A DNA stretch of 64,000 bases. Source: UBA8190 sp003453695. GTDB lineage: Bacteria; Actinomycetota; Acidimicrobiia; Acidimicrobiales; UBA8190. Below, one piece after another: positions 42,982-52,269 of the stretch. Under the pieces are notes generated by a model. That model did no database searches, was not told the origin of the DNA, and saw only the letters and a program-made list of their open reading frames with translations. Both the position numbers and the translations under genes were made by a program. The stretch is from NCBI GenBank assembly GCA_036796975.1, contig DAIRBY010000004.1:34116-98115 (forward strand), read 5' to 3'. The first letter of the stretch is position 1. Each line of letters begins with the position of its first letter.

Positions 42982-44136
42982 ATGCTCGCCCTGGTGGTGG
43001 TCTTGGCCGTGCTCGACGCCACCTGGCTGTACCTGGCGCTGTTGCGCGGCTTCTTCTGGACGACGAGTGTCCGGCTCGCTCCGGAGCGATCACTCGACCG
43101 TTGGCCCTCCGTGGCGGTCGTCGTCCCGGCCCGCGACGAGGAGGAGGTCCTGCGCCTGACCCTGCCCCGCCTCCTCGCCATGGACTACCCGGGTGAAGCC
43201 AAGGTGGTGCTGGTGGACGACCGCAGCGGCGACGGCACGGGCTTCCTGGCCCGCGCCCTGGCAGCCGATCCCTCGGCCCGCTTGCCTTTGACAATCGTTG
43301 CCGGCACCGAGCCTGCGCCGAGGTGGATGGGCAAGGTGTGGGCCATGGAGCAAGGGCGGCTGGCCGCCGGAGCGGTGGACTACGTCCTGCTCACCGACGC
43401 CGACATCGACCACCCACCGCGCTCCTTGCGCCGTCTCGTCGCCCAGGCCGAGACGGACGGGCTCGACGTGGTGTCGCTCATGGCCAAATTGCGCGCCGTC
43501 ACCGGCTGGGAGCGGCTCGTCGTGCCCGCGTTCGTCTATTTCTTCGCCCAGCTCTATCCGTTCTCGTGGGTCAACCGGCGCTCGAGCCGCACGGCGGCGG
43601 CAGCGGGCGGGTGCATCCTGGTCCGCCGGGCCGCCCTGGAAGGCGCCGGCGCCTTCGAGTCGGTCCGGGGCGCGGTCATCGACGACGTGTCTCTGGGCCG
43701 GGCGCTCAAGTCTTCCGGTTCGACGTTGTGGCTCGGGTTCGCCGACGACGTCGCCAGCATCCGTCCCTATGACCGCCTCGCCGATCTGTGGCGCATGGTG
43801 GCCCGCAGCGCCTTCACCCAGCTCCGCTACTCGCCGGCGCTGTTGGCAGGGACGGTCGTGGGACTGCTGTTCACCTTCCTCCTCCCTGTGGGGGCGGTGG
43901 TGGGTGGGGCACTGGCGGGCGACCTCCTCGTCCTGCTCCTGGGAGCGGCAGCCTGGCTCCTCATGGCGCTCACCTACGTGCCGATGCTGCGCTACTACGG
44001 GGTGACGCCGCTGGCTTCCGTGCTCCTCCCCTTCGCGGCCTCGCTGTACGCGGCGATGACGGTGGACTCGGCCCGCCGGCACTGGTTCGGCTCCGGGGTG
44101 GCCTGGAAGGGACGGAGCTACGCCGTCTCCCGGTGA
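42982..44136 (+). CDS. hpnB: hopene-associated glycosyltransferase HpnB
   Basis: This 384-residue membrane protein is a family 2 glycosyltransferase of the HpnB type found in hopanoid clusters. One N-terminal helix precedes the catalytic domain: VAVVVPARDEEEV, VVLVDDRSGDGT, RWMGKVWAMEQG and the metal-binding YVLLTDADIDHPP. GGCILVRRAAL and DDVSLGRALK follow, then four C-terminal transmembrane helices. Its sugar donor and acceptor are not established. It faces hpnH across a short shared promoter region. Confidence 0.9.
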   Translation: MLALVVVLAVLDATWLYLALLRGFFWTTSVRLAPERSLDRWPSVAVVVPARDEEEVLRLTLPRLLAMDYPGEAKVVLVDDRSGDGTGFLARALAADPSARLPLTIVAGTEPAPRWMGKVWAMEQGRLAAGAVDYVLLTDADIDHPPRSLRRLVAQAETDGLDVVSLMAKLRAVTGWERLVVPAFVYFFAQLYPFSWVNRRSSRTAAAAGGCILVRRAALEGAGAFESVRGAVIDDVSLGRALKSSGSTLWLGFADDVASIRPYDRLADLWRMVARSAFTQLRYSPALLAGTVVGLLFTFLLPVGAVVGGALAGDLLVLLLGAAAWLLMALTYVPMLRYYGVTPLASVLLPFAASLYAAMTVDSARRHWFGSGVAWKGRSYAVSR

Positions 44137-44191
44137 CCCGGAGCGCCCGTGACGGCCGGAGTCACATGAGCTACGGCCCAGCGCCCGGCCG

Positions 44192-45265
44192 TCAGCGAGG
44201 GAGCCAGTCGCCGGTGGCGGTGTCGTCGAGCTCCGGCACGGGACCGAGCTCGCGAGCGGGGTGCACCTGGTAGCGCGCCGGGTGACCCAGGGCAGGCGAA
44301 CCAGGCGAACGCTCGTCGGCGATCACGGTTCCCCGATGTCGGAAGTGCTGGTGTTCGAGCATCTGTTCCCGAGTGAGGACGGGCGCCACCGGCACGTCGT
44401 AGCGCTCCAGACGTTCCAGCACGGTCTCCTCGGTCAGCTGGGCGATGGCCTTCGACACCTCGGCGTCGAGCTCGTCCTTGCGCCGGACCCGTTCGACCAC
44501 GTCCACAGAGCAGAGGTCGTCGAGCCCGAGCGCCTGGCACAGCGCCACCCAGAAGTGGTCTTCGGCCAGCACGCCGAGCGAGACTATGCCGCCGTCGGCG
44601 GTGCGGTAGATCCCATAGCCCGGCATCCCGTTCATCGGCTGTAGGCTGCCCCTCGGCACCAGCGCCCCGATGGCGCCGGTCCAGGTGGCCAGCACGTCGG
44701 CGATGCCGATGTCGATGCGCTCGCCTTCGCCGCTGGCGCGGGCTCGGAAGACACCGGCCACCACGGCCATGGCCGCGGTCATGCCGGCTCCCAGGTCGCC
44801 GACCGGTATGGACGCCGGCACCGGTGAGCCCCCCTTGGGGGTGAGCACTCCGGACAGCGCCTGGTAGTTGAGGTCGTGACCGGGCACCTGTGCCCACGGA
44901 CCCGAGGCCCCGTAGCCGGAGATCGAGCAGTAGACGATGGCGTCGTTGACGGCGCGCACGTCGTCGAAGCCCACCCCGAGACGGTCGGCCACGCCGGGCC
45001 GGAACCCCTCCAGCATGGCGTCGGCGTCGGCAGCGAGGCACAGCACCTCGGCCCGCCCTTCGGGCTGTTTCAGGTCCACGACGATGCTGCGCTTGGCGGC
45101 GTTCAAGATGTCGAACAGCTGAGGGAACACGCGCATGGGGTCGCCTCCCGGCGGCTCCACCTTCAAGACGTCGGCGCCCATCTCGGCCAGGAGCTGGGTG
45201 GCGTAGGGCACCGGGCGCCAGATCCCGAGATCGAGGACCCTCACACCATCGAGCAACGTGTCCAC
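44192..45265 (-). CDS. family III CoA transferase, alpha-methylacyl-CoA racemase-like
   Basis: This 357-residue protein belongs to the CaiB/BaiF/AMACR family. It begins VDTLLDGVRVLDLGIWRPVP, followed by EMGADVLKVEPPGGDPMR and RSIVVDLKQPEGR. The segment YCSISGYGASGPWAQ and then PGHDLNYQALSG carries the conserved catalytic Asp of the family in the form seen in alpha-methylacyl-CoA racemases. A racemase would epimerise branched acyl-CoAs ahead of beta-oxidation, which suits its neighbours. GTG 45265 lies only 27 bp from the divergent amidohydrolase start. Confidence 0.85.
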   Translation of the reverse strand: MDTLLDGVRVLDLGIWRPVPYATQLLAEMGADVLKVEPPGGDPMRVFPQLFDILNAAKRSIVVDLKQPEGRAEVLCLAADADAMLEGFRPGVADRLGVGFDDVRAVNDAIVYCSISGYGASGPWAQVPGHDLNYQALSGVLTPKGGSPVPASIPVGDLGAGMTAAMAVVAGVFRARASGEGERIDIGIADVLATWTGAIGALVPRGSLQPMNGMPGYGIYRTADGGIVSLGVLAEDHFWVALCQALGLDDLCSVDVVERVRRKDELDAEVSKAIAQLTEETVLERLERYDVPVAPVLTREQMLEHQHFRHRGTVIADERSPGSPALGHPARYQVHPARELGPVPELDDTATGDWLPR

Positions 45266-45292
45266 AGTGGGGCGGGAGCCTAGGGTGACGAG

Positions 45293-46459
45293 ATGACCGT
45301 GGGCGAGTGGCTGGTGGCGGACAGCGACATGCATGTCATGGAGCCGGCCGACCTGTGGCAGCGGTACATGGATCCCGCCTGGGGGCACGCCGCACCGGTG
45401 GGACTGAGCGAGATCGAACGCGACATGCGGGTCAAGGTCAAGAACGCGGTGATGCTGCGGCTGGGCCGGATGCGCCCGCGCACCACCAGCCGGCCCTGGA
45501 ACCCCGACCAGGACTCGGCCTTCGCCCACGCCGAGAAGGCCGGTTGGGACGCCGCCTCCCAGGTGGCGGCCATGGAGATGGAGGGCCTCGACGCCACCGT
45601 GCTCTTCCCGAGCCGGGGGCTGTTCGTCCTCGCCCTGCAGAGCACCGACCACATCGGCCCGGACGGCCTCGAGCCCGACCTGGCTGCGGCCATCGCCCGT
45701 GCCTACAACGACTGGATGGCCGACTTCGTCCGCGACTGTGGTGCCCGGGGCCGGGTGTTCGGCGCCGCCATGGTGGCGCCCCACGACGTGGCGGCGTCGG
45801 TGGACGAGCTGGCGCGCAACGTGGAGCGGGGCTTCAAGGCCGCCTTCCTCGCCCCCGGCCTCGTCGACGGCAAACCGTGGCACGACCCCAAGTACGACCC
45901 GCTGTGGCGGGAGGCGGAGCGCCTGGACGTGCCCGTGTGCTTCCACGGGGGTGGCACCACGTACCTGAAGCCGGACTTCGCCTTCAGCGAGCACCTCGAC
46001 CGGCTCATGCTGTGGCACTCGTTCAACCAGCCGCTCGGCATCATGTTCGTCACCACCTGCTTCACCTCGGGTGGCATCCTCGAGCGCTTCCCTTCCCTAC
46101 GAGTCGGCTTGCTCGAGGGGAATTGCTCCTGGGCCCCGTTCATGCTGTACCGGCTGGACGAGCACTGGGAGTGGATGGGCAAGTACGAGGCTCCGGAGCT
46201 CACCATGAAGCCGTCCGCCTACTTCACGCGCAACTGCTTCGTGTCCTGCGAAGCCGACGAGGCGGCCGCACGCCACTACTTCGAGGACTTCGGCGACGAC
46301 AACGTGGTGTTCTCCACCGACTATCCGCACGCCGATTCGAAGTTCCCCCGGGCCACCCAGACCTTCCTCGACCTTCCCTTCGACGAGGGCACCAAGCGCA
46401 AGGCGCTGTGGGACAACTTCGAACGGCTGTACAAGATCCCCCCGCCCGCTCGGGCCTAG
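45293..46459 (+). CDS. amidohydrolase_2 family metal-dependent hydrolase
   Basis: This 388-residue protein is a TIM-barrel hydrolase of the amidohydrolase_2 type, whose members include decarboxylases and lactone hydrolases. The N-terminal metal site is VADSDMHVMEPADLW; the barrel continues with PVCFHGGGTTYL, and the C-terminal Asp is in NVVFSTDYPHADSKFP. WLVADSDMH has Asp-x-His in place of the usual His-x-His. Related proteins are common in actinobacterial steroid and aromatic degradation clusters. It is divergent from the CoA transferase. Confidence 0.88.
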   Translation: MTVGEWLVADSDMHVMEPADLWQRYMDPAWGHAAPVGLSEIERDMRVKVKNAVMLRLGRMRPRTTSRPWNPDQDSAFAHAEKAGWDAASQVAAMEMEGLDATVLFPSRGLFVLALQSTDHIGPDGLEPDLAAAIARAYNDWMADFVRDCGARGRVFGAAMVAPHDVAASVDELARNVERGFKAAFLAPGLVDGKPWHDPKYDPLWREAERLDVPVCFHGGGTTYLKPDFAFSEHLDRLMLWHSFNQPLGIMFVTTCFTSGGILERFPSLRVGLLEGNCSWAPFMLYRLDEHWEWMGKYEAPELTMKPSAYFTRNCFVSCEADEAAARHYFEDFGDDNVVFSTDYPHADSKFPRATQTFLDLPFDEGTKRKALWDNFERLYKIPPPARA

Positions 46460-46463
46460 CTCC

Positions 46464-47378
46464 TCAAGACTGCCTGGGCGGCCCGAGGCGAAGCTCGGTG
46501 GCGGCGGCCCGCTCGGCCACCTCGACCAGGTCGCTGATGTCGCGACCGCCCAGTCCTTGGCGCACGGCGAAGGAGAGGACCTCGAGCAGCGCCGAGGCGA
46601 CGGGCATGGGAGCGCCGGCGTCCCGTCCCGCTTCGACCATGAGCCCGGCGTCCTTGGCGGCCAGCTCGAGAGCGAACTCCGCCGGTCGGCCCCGCTCGTC
46701 GATCTGTTCCACCCGCCGTTCCAGGTAGGAGGTGGCCGCCCCCGAGGTCCGGATGAGCTCGACCAGCGTGCGCAGGTCCACGCCGTGCTTGGCCGCCAGC
46801 GCCAGGCCTTCGAGCGAGGCCCACTGGGTGGTGAAGGCCATGAGCGAGTTCACGAGCTTCCCGATGTTGCCGGTGCCGAGCGGACCGAGATGGAAGACGG
46901 CGCGGCCCAGGGTGCGCAGGAGCGGCGTGGCCCGGGCCACGTCGGTGTCGTCACCGCCCAGGATGAAGACCAGCTGGCGGTTCCTGGCCCCCACGGCTCC
47001 ACCGGTGAGCGGGGCCTCGACCAGGCGCGCTCCGGCCCGCGACACCACCTTCCCCATGTTCTGCACGGTGGCGGGGGCGTTGGTGGTGAGGTCGACGAGC
47101 AGCGCCGTGTCGCCGGAGACACCTTCGAGCCACTTCCGGGTGACCGACTCCATGACAGAGGGAGAAGGGAGCGACAGGAAGGTGCAGTCGGCCTGCGCCG
47201 CCACCGCCGCCGGCGACTCGGCTCCGGAGGCGCCCACCGCCACCAGGGCGGCCAGGCGAGCCTGGTCGACGTCGCACACCGTGAGCTCGTGCCCGTCGGT
47301 GACCAGGTTGGCGGCCATGGCCCCGCCGATGTTCCCGAGCCCGATGAACCCCAGGCGGCGTCGGTCGGTGTCCTCCAC
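46464..47378 (-). CDS. beta-hydroxyacid dehydrogenase (3-hydroxyisobutyrate dehydrogenase-like)
   Basis: This 304-residue NAD(P)-dependent enzyme has the Rossmann motif LGFIGLGNIGGAMAANLV, the substrate loop LVEAPLTGGAVGARNRQLVF and the catalytic lysine region GNIGKLVNSLMAFTT, all typical of the 3-hydroxyisobutyrate dehydrogenase family. It would oxidise a small beta-hydroxyacid or reduce a semialdehyde. The GTG at 47378 is 32 bp from the stop of the thiolase gene, and both are on the minus strand. Confidence 0.9.
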   Translation of the reverse strand: MEDTDRRRLGFIGLGNIGGAMAANLVTDGHELTVCDVDQARLAALVAVGASGAESPAAVAAQADCTFLSLPSPSVMESVTRKWLEGVSGDTALLVDLTTNAPATVQNMGKVVSRAGARLVEAPLTGGAVGARNRQLVFILGGDDTDVARATPLLRTLGRAVFHLGPLGTGNIGKLVNSLMAFTTQWASLEGLALAAKHGVDLRTLVELIRTSGAATSYLERRVEQIDERGRPAEFALELAAKDAGLMVEAGRDAGAPMPVASALLEVLSFAVRQGLGGRDISDLVEVAERAAATELRLGPPRQS

Positions 47379-47410
47379 GGCGCGGGCTCGTCGCTGGGGG
47401 GGCGCGCCGA

Positions 47411-48577
47411 CTAGACGCGCTCGAGCACCATGGCCGAGCCCATGCCGCCACCGGCGCACATGGACACGCAACCGACGGCGGCGTCCCGGCGGCGCAGCTC
47501 GTACAACGTGGTGACGACCATGCGCGTGCCGGTGGCCGCCACCGGGTGGCCGAGCCCGCACCCGCTGCCGTGCACGTTCACGATGTCGTGGCCGATCTCG
47601 AGGGCCCGGGTGCAGGCCACCGCCATCGAGCAGAAGGCCTCGTTGATCTCGAAGAGGTCGATGTCACCGAGCTTCATCCCGGCCCGGTCGAGGGCCTTGG
47701 GGATGGCCAGGGTGGGAGCCAGCCCGGTCCGCTCGGGCTCCACCCCCACCGACGCCCACGAGCGGACGCGGCCGAGGACCTCGAGCCCGTGGGCGGAGGC
47801 GAATTCGTCGCTCACCACCATGACCGCCGCCGCCCCGTCGTTGATGCCCGAGGCGTTGCCGGCGGTGACGGTGGCGTCGGGCAGCTCGGGATGGAGGACG
47901 GGCAGGGCCGCCAGCTTCTCCAAGGTGGTGTCGGACCGAGGCTGCTCGTCGGATTCGAAGAGGGCGGAGCCCCCCGGAAGGGGAACGGGGACGACCTCGT
48001 CGTCGAACACCCCCTGGTCCCGGGCGGCTGCCGCCCGCAGGTTGGAGTGCAGGGCCCAGGTGTCGGCCTCCAGCCGGGTCACCCCGGCCATGCGGGCCGT
48101 GTTCTCCCCGACCGTGATGGACATGTCGCGGTTCGGCGCCTGGGGCGTCGGCGTGTGGGTGGGGGAGAACCACGGCTCGTAGTTACCGGAGGAGGCGGGC
48201 TCCGCCTTGAAGACGCGCGGCGTCGAGCTCAGGCTCTCGGTGCCTCCGGCGATGATGGCCTTGTCCATGCCCGCCCGGATGCTCCCCGCCGCGATCTGCA
48301 CGGCGCTCAGCGCAGCCGCACAGTGACGGTTGTCGGCCAAGCCAGGGAGGTGGGCGAGCCCCAGGCGCAGCGCCACGTTCCTGCCGATCACGCCGCCGCC
48401 TTGCAGCGACTCGGCCAGCACGAGGTCGTCGACGACGGCGGGGTCGACGCCGGAGCGGTCGAGGGCGGCCTGCACCGCCACCTCGGCCAGCGCGAAGGCG
48501 TCCACATCCACCAGCGTCCCTTTGTACGACCGTCCGATCGGGGTGCGTACCGCAGCGACGATGACAGCGTCGGTCAA
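47411..48577 (-). CDS. thiolase (acetyl-CoA acyltransferase)
   Basis: This 388-residue enzyme performs thiolytic cleavage of 3-ketoacyl-CoAs. The nucleophilic Cys is in DNRHCAAALSAVQIAAGS, followed by GGTESLSSTP; the C-terminal catalytic pair lies in VHGSGCGLGHPVAATG and CVSMCAGGGMG, and EINEAF is conserved. It resembles the FadA-type thiolases of actinobacterial side-chain degradation. The TTG start at 48577 has a textbook AGGAGG six bases upstream, which decides it. Confidence 0.92.
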   Translation of the reverse strand: MTDAVIVAAVRTPIGRSYKGTLVDVDAFALAEVAVQAALDRSGVDPAVVDDLVLAESLQGGGVIGRNVALRLGLAHLPGLADNRHCAAALSAVQIAAGSIRAGMDKAIIAGGTESLSSTPRVFKAEPASSGNYEPWFSPTHTPTPQAPNRDMSITVGENTARMAGVTRLEADTWALHSNLRAAAARDQGVFDDEVVPVPLPGGSALFESDEQPRSDTTLEKLAALPVLHPELPDATVTAGNASGINDGAAAVMVVSDEFASAHGLEVLGRVRSWASVGVEPERTGLAPTLAIPKALDRAGMKLGDIDLFEINEAFCSMAVACTRALEIGHDIVNVHGSGCGLGHPVAATGTRMVVTTLYELRRRDAAVGCVSMCAGGGMGSAMVLERV

Positions 48578-48667
48578 CTGAACCTCCTGGCGGTCGCAGA
48601 AGCGGGAGCGATGGTCGAATTGCCGCCGCCAGAGCGTACACCGGGCCGGAAGCACGATAATCGGGCC

Positions 48668-49651
48668 ATGACGACGATCTATTACGAGGACGACGCCGAT
48701 CCCACCGCGCTGTCGGGCGAGTCGGTGGCCGTAGTCGGCTATGGCAACCAGGGCCGCTCGTGGGCACTGAATCTCCGTGACAGCGGGCTCGACCCCGTGG
48801 TCTGTGTGCGACGTGACGCCACGCGCCAGACGGCAGCCGCCGACGGTTTCGAGACCTTCGACCTCCCGGCTGCCAACGACGCCGATGTGGTCTGCGTGCT
48901 CGTGCCCGACGACGTGGTGCCGTTGCTGGGCCTGTCGCCCGGTCCGCGGTCGTGTGTGATCGTGGCCAGCGGCTACTGCCTCGCCTTCGACCGGCTGTCG
49001 CCACCGGGGGACGCCGGCATGGTGGCGCCGCGCATGCTCGGGCCCGAAGTGCGGCGGTGCTTCGAAGAGGGTGTGGGCTTCATCTCGGCGGTCGGGGTGT
49101 ATCAGGACGTGACGGGCCGCGCTCTTGCCAGGGTGCTGGCGGTGGCGCGGTCCATCGGCGGCCTGCGCCAAGGCGGCATCGAGCTCACGCCCATGCAAGA
49201 GGCGACGCTCGACCTGGGTGTGGAGCAGGTGCTGTCGCCGGCGCTGACGGCGGTGAACGGCGCCTTCGTCCAGACCATGCTCGAGCGCGGTATCCCCCTC
49301 GAGGCCATCGTCACGGAGCTCGTGCTGTCGGGGGAGGTCGAGCGCACCTACCGGCTGCTTCGCGAAGTGGGCTACGCCGTGCAGTCGGAGTTCCACTCGC
49401 CCACGAGCCAGTACGGCCAGCTGTCGCGGCGGGGGCGCTTCGACCATCTCGACTTCCTGTCCTCCATGCGCGGCCTCACCGACGACATCGAGAGCGGCCG
49501 GTTCGCCGACGAGTGGGACGCCGAGCGCGATGCCGGCTATCCCGTGCTCACCGGGTTGAAGGAGCAGCATGCCGGGCCCGCCATTCGGGAGTACGAAGCC
49601 GACCTCCGGCGGCAACTGGGCCCCGGCGCCCGGCGAGGGGCCCGGTCGTAG
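48668..49651 (+). CDS. ketol-acid reductoisomerase-like protein, divergent
   Basis: This 327-residue protein has the KARI fold: a Rossmann loop VAVVGYGNQGRSWALNLRDS, then GVYQDVTGRALARVLAVARS, the metal-ligand helix EATLDLGVEQ and a C-terminal knotted-domain pattern ending SPTSQYG. The acidic metal ligands appear to be kept. Two normally invariant features differ: the HGF motif reads SGY and the APK lysine reads APR. It is therefore unlikely to be a standard IlvC, and it sits among acyl-CoA genes rather than ilvBN. The reaction is unknown. It is divergent from the thiolase gene 90 bp away. Confidence 0.85.
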   Translation: MTTIYYEDDADPTALSGESVAVVGYGNQGRSWALNLRDSGLDPVVCVRRDATRQTAAADGFETFDLPAANDADVVCVLVPDDVVPLLGLSPGPRSCVIVASGYCLAFDRLSPPGDAGMVAPRMLGPEVRRCFEEGVGFISAVGVYQDVTGRALARVLAVARSIGGLRQGGIELTPMQEATLDLGVEQVLSPALTAVNGAFVQTMLERGIPLEAIVTELVLSGEVERTYRLLREVGYAVQSEFHSPTSQYGQLSRRGRFDHLDFLSSMRGLTDDIESGRFADEWDAERDAGYPVLTGLKEQHAGPAIREYEADLRRQLGPGARRGARS

Positions 49652-49694
49652 TGCTCGCCGCCGTCGGACCGGGCGCTGCCGGGCCGTGGCGCCC

Positions 49695-50567
49695 ATGAGC
49701 GGGCCCGAGTTCACCTCCCTTCGCTACGAGACCTCGGGCCGCAAGGCGTACGTCACCCTCGCCCGCCCCGAGCGGCTCAATGCCATCGACGCCGCCATGC
49801 CCGGGGAGATCCGCCGGGCCGTCGAGCTCGCCAACATGGACCGGGCCGTGCACGTCATCGTCGTCGCCGGGGCGGGACGGGCGTTCTGTTCGGGCTACGA
49901 CCTGAAGGAATTCGCCGAGGCCGGCGTCGGTACCCAAGAGGCGGTGTGGGACCCCCTGCGGGACTTCGCGGCGATGAAGCGCAACACCGACGACTTCATG
50001 AGCCTGTTCCGTTCGCCCAAGCCGACCATCGCCAAGGTGCAGGGCTTCGCCGTGGCCGGCGGGAGCGACATCGCCCTGTGCTGCGACCTCGTGGTCATGG
50101 CCGACGACGCCCGGATCGGCTACATGCCGGCCCGGGTGTGGGGTTGTCCGACCACGGCCATGTGGGTGTACCGGCTGGGCGCCGAGAAGGCCAAGCGCCT
50201 GCTCCTGACCGGCGACGTCATCGACGGCAGGCAGGCGGCGGAGTGGGGGCTGGTGCTCGAGTCGGTGCCGCCCACCCAGCTCGACGACAGCGTGGAGGAG
50301 CTCGCCGACCGCATCGCCGGGGTCCCGACCAACCAGCTGGCCATGCAGAAGCTGATGATCAACCAGGCCTACGAGAACATGGGGCTCGGGACCACCCAGG
50401 TCCTGGCGACGTTGCTCGACGGCATCGCCCGCCACTCGCCTGAGGGCCGCTGGTTCCAGGCCTTCGCCGCCGAGCGCGGCTTCCACGAAGCGGTGGCCTG
50501 GCGCGACTCGGGCAAGTGGATCCCCGAGGGTGGTGACCCCGGGTCCGAGGATCCGCCGGCCCGGTGA
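49695..50567 (+). CDS. enoyl-CoA hydratase/isomerase family protein
   Basis: This 290-residue crotonase-fold protein shows VTLARPERLNAIDAAMP, the oxyanion-hole segments AGRAFCSGYDLKEFAE and VAGGSDIALCCDLVVMAD, and KRLLLTGDVIDGRQAAEWGL. The region where hydratases carry two Glu residues reads SDIALCCD and ARIGYMPARVWG, without obvious paired glutamates, so it may be an isomerase, hydrolase or lyase of the family. It lies 43 bp after the KARI-like gene on the same strand. Confidence 0.88.
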   Translation: MSGPEFTSLRYETSGRKAYVTLARPERLNAIDAAMPGEIRRAVELANMDRAVHVIVVAGAGRAFCSGYDLKEFAEAGVGTQEAVWDPLRDFAAMKRNTDDFMSLFRSPKPTIAKVQGFAVAGGSDIALCCDLVVMADDARIGYMPARVWGCPTTAMWVYRLGAEKAKRLLLTGDVIDGRQAAEWGLVLESVPPTQLDDSVEELADRIAGVPTNQLAMQKLMINQAYENMGLGTTQVLATLLDGIARHSPEGRWFQAFAAERGFHEAVAWRDSGKWIPEGGDPGSEDPPAR

Positions 50568-50609
50568 TCGACAGCCGGGAGCTGACCGGCGCCGCCGGCC
50601 CGTGGACCC

Positions 50610-51590
50610 TCACACCTCGAACTTCATGCCCACGAGGTGTTCGCTCAGCTCCCAGAGCACGGCGGCGTGATCGTCGTCGAGAAGGTAGGGCATGAAGCCG
50701 TTCACGCCCGGATTGGCGCCCAGCACGCCGAGGCCGCAGTCGGCGAGGTAGGCGCCGTTGTGGTCGGCGAGCTCGGGAGCCACGGTCGCCCACACCTGTG
50801 TGGCGGCGCCAGCCTCGATCGACTTCCAGGTGATCCCGCTGTCGCCGGTGTCGCCCGAGCCCGTTCGCCGAGCGCGCTCTTGGGCGAACGCCGCCATCTC
50901 GTTGATGAGCTCATCGGTGAGGTGGCGGCCGAGATCGGTGATGATGCCGCCGGGGTGGACCGAGAAAGACCGCAACCCCCGGCCTCCCGCCCTGCGGGCG
51001 AGCTCGCGGGCGAACAGGGCGTTGGCGGTCTTGGAGCGGCCATAGGCGACCCATGGCGAGTACTCGGTCGTCTCGAAGTTGGGGTCGTCCAGGTCGACAT
51101 CGCTGCGTGAATGGCCGGCCGAGCTCAGCGTGACCACCCGCGGCGCCGGGCCCTCCAGCAACGCCGGGGACAACAGAACGGTCAGCAGGAAGTGGCCGAG
51201 GTGGTTGGTGCCGAACTGCATCTCGAACCCGTCGGCAGTGCGCCCAAACGGACACGCCATGACGCCGGCGTTGTTGATGAGGACGTCCACCGAGTCATGT
51301 GTGTCCAGGAACCCTCGAGCGAAGGCGCGCACGGTGGAGAGGTCGGCGAGGTCGACCACGCCCTCCTCGAGGTCGGCGCCGGGCACGAGCCCGGCAATGT
51401 CCGCCACTGCGCCGGCCGCACGAGCGGGGCTCCGGGCCAGGACGGTCACCGAGGCGCCGTGGGCGGCCAGCGCCCGCGCACTCTCCTTGCCGAGCCCGCT
51501 GGCGGCGCCGGTGACGAGGATCCGACGGCCGGAGAGGTCGATGCCGTCCAGCACCTCGTCGGTCGTGGTGGTGGCCCCGGAGTTGGGCAT
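50610..51590 (-). CDS. short-chain dehydrogenase/reductase
   Basis: This 326-residue protein is a classical SDR of the retinol-dehydrogenase/WWOX-like type. It has the cofactor loop LVTGAASGLGKESARAL, NNAGVM, the catalytic Ser in TLSSAGHS and the YxxxK in VAYGRSKTANALFAREL. It would interconvert an alcohol and a ketone, fitting a catabolic pathway that also contains a Baeyer-Villiger enzyme. Its ATG overlaps the stop of the SnoaL-like gene by one base. Confidence 0.9.
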   Translation of the reverse strand: MPNSGATTTTDEVLDGIDLSGRRILVTGAASGLGKESARALAAHGASVTVLARSPARAAGAVADIAGLVPGADLEEGVVDLADLSTVRAFARGFLDTHDSVDVLINNAGVMACPFGRTADGFEMQFGTNHLGHFLLTVLLSPALLEGPAPRVVTLSSAGHSRSDVDLDDPNFETTEYSPWVAYGRSKTANALFARELARRAGGRGLRSFSVHPGGIITDLGRHLTDELINEMAAFAQERARRTGSGDTGDSGITWKSIEAGAATQVWATVAPELADHNGAYLADCGLGVLGANPGVNGFMPYLLDDDHAAVLWELSEHLVGMKFEV

Positions 51591-52009
51591 CAGGCTTCGA
51601 GGATGTAGCCGCGGGCGCGCTGGCAGTGAGGACCACCCCAGTGCTCGACGATCTGCCCGTCACGGAGCCGCAGGATGGCCGTGCCGTTGATGGTGACCGG
51701 CTCCCCGCTGGGCGGGACGTCGAAGAAGGCGGCACCCGTGTGGGTGCCCTTGACGGTCCAGTTGGACACCACCAGGTCGCCGGACTCGATGAGCAGGTCG
51801 ACGGTGAAGGTCATGTCGGGAAGCGCAGCCCGGATGGCCTTCCACCACTGCTGTTCGTCGCGGCGGACGTCTGTGCCGATGCGCTGTGGGCTGATCCGTT
51901 CGGCGACGTGGCTGTGGAAGTCCTCCGAGAAGAACTCGTAGACGGCGTCGCTGTCCCCGGTCTGCATGGCCTGGCTGTACTTGCCGAGGAGCCGCAGGTT
52001 GTCGGACAT
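51590..52009 (-). CDS. SnoaL-like (NTF2-fold) protein
   Basis: This 139-residue protein matches the SnoaL-like/ester cyclase group of the NTF2 superfamily: YSQAMQTGDSDAVYEFFSED, WWKAIRAALPDMTFTVDLL and VKGTHTGAAFFDVPPSG, ending RDGQIVEHWGG. Such proteins act as isomerases, cyclases or ligand-binding proteins. It is translationally coupled to the downstream SDR, so it probably works on the same small molecule. Confidence 0.85.
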   Translation of the reverse strand: MSDNLRLLGKYSQAMQTGDSDAVYEFFSEDFHSHVAERISPQRIGTDVRRDEQQWWKAIRAALPDMTFTVDLLIESGDLVVSNWTVKGTHTGAAFFDVPPSGEPVTINGTAILRLRDGQIVEHWGGPHCQRARGYILEA

Positions 52010-52269
52010 GGTGCCTCCTCATGTCGTCCGACGGCACCCTAGCGGCCAGGCGTCCGCCCAATACCTGGCGGCCACGGGGGTGAGCCGCCCCGCTGTCCGG
52101 ACCGAGGACGCGGCTACCGTGTCGGCCGTGCCGTGGACGCCGCCTGCTCGGGCTCCGTGGGTCGAGCACGATCCGACTGAGTGGCGGACCTAGAGGCAGG
52201 CGCGTCCGCCGTTCCGGTACCGTTGGCTTCTGCCTTCGAGCGAGATCGAGAAGGCCCTGGGGAGGTGCA
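52010..52269. other. divergent intergenic region
   Basis: This 260-bp gap separates the minus-strand SnoaL/SDR pair from the plus-strand sulfatase gene and must contain both promoters. I see no gene and no strong palindrome. GGAGG at 52261-52265 is the ribosome binding site of the sulfatase. Confidence 0.4.
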
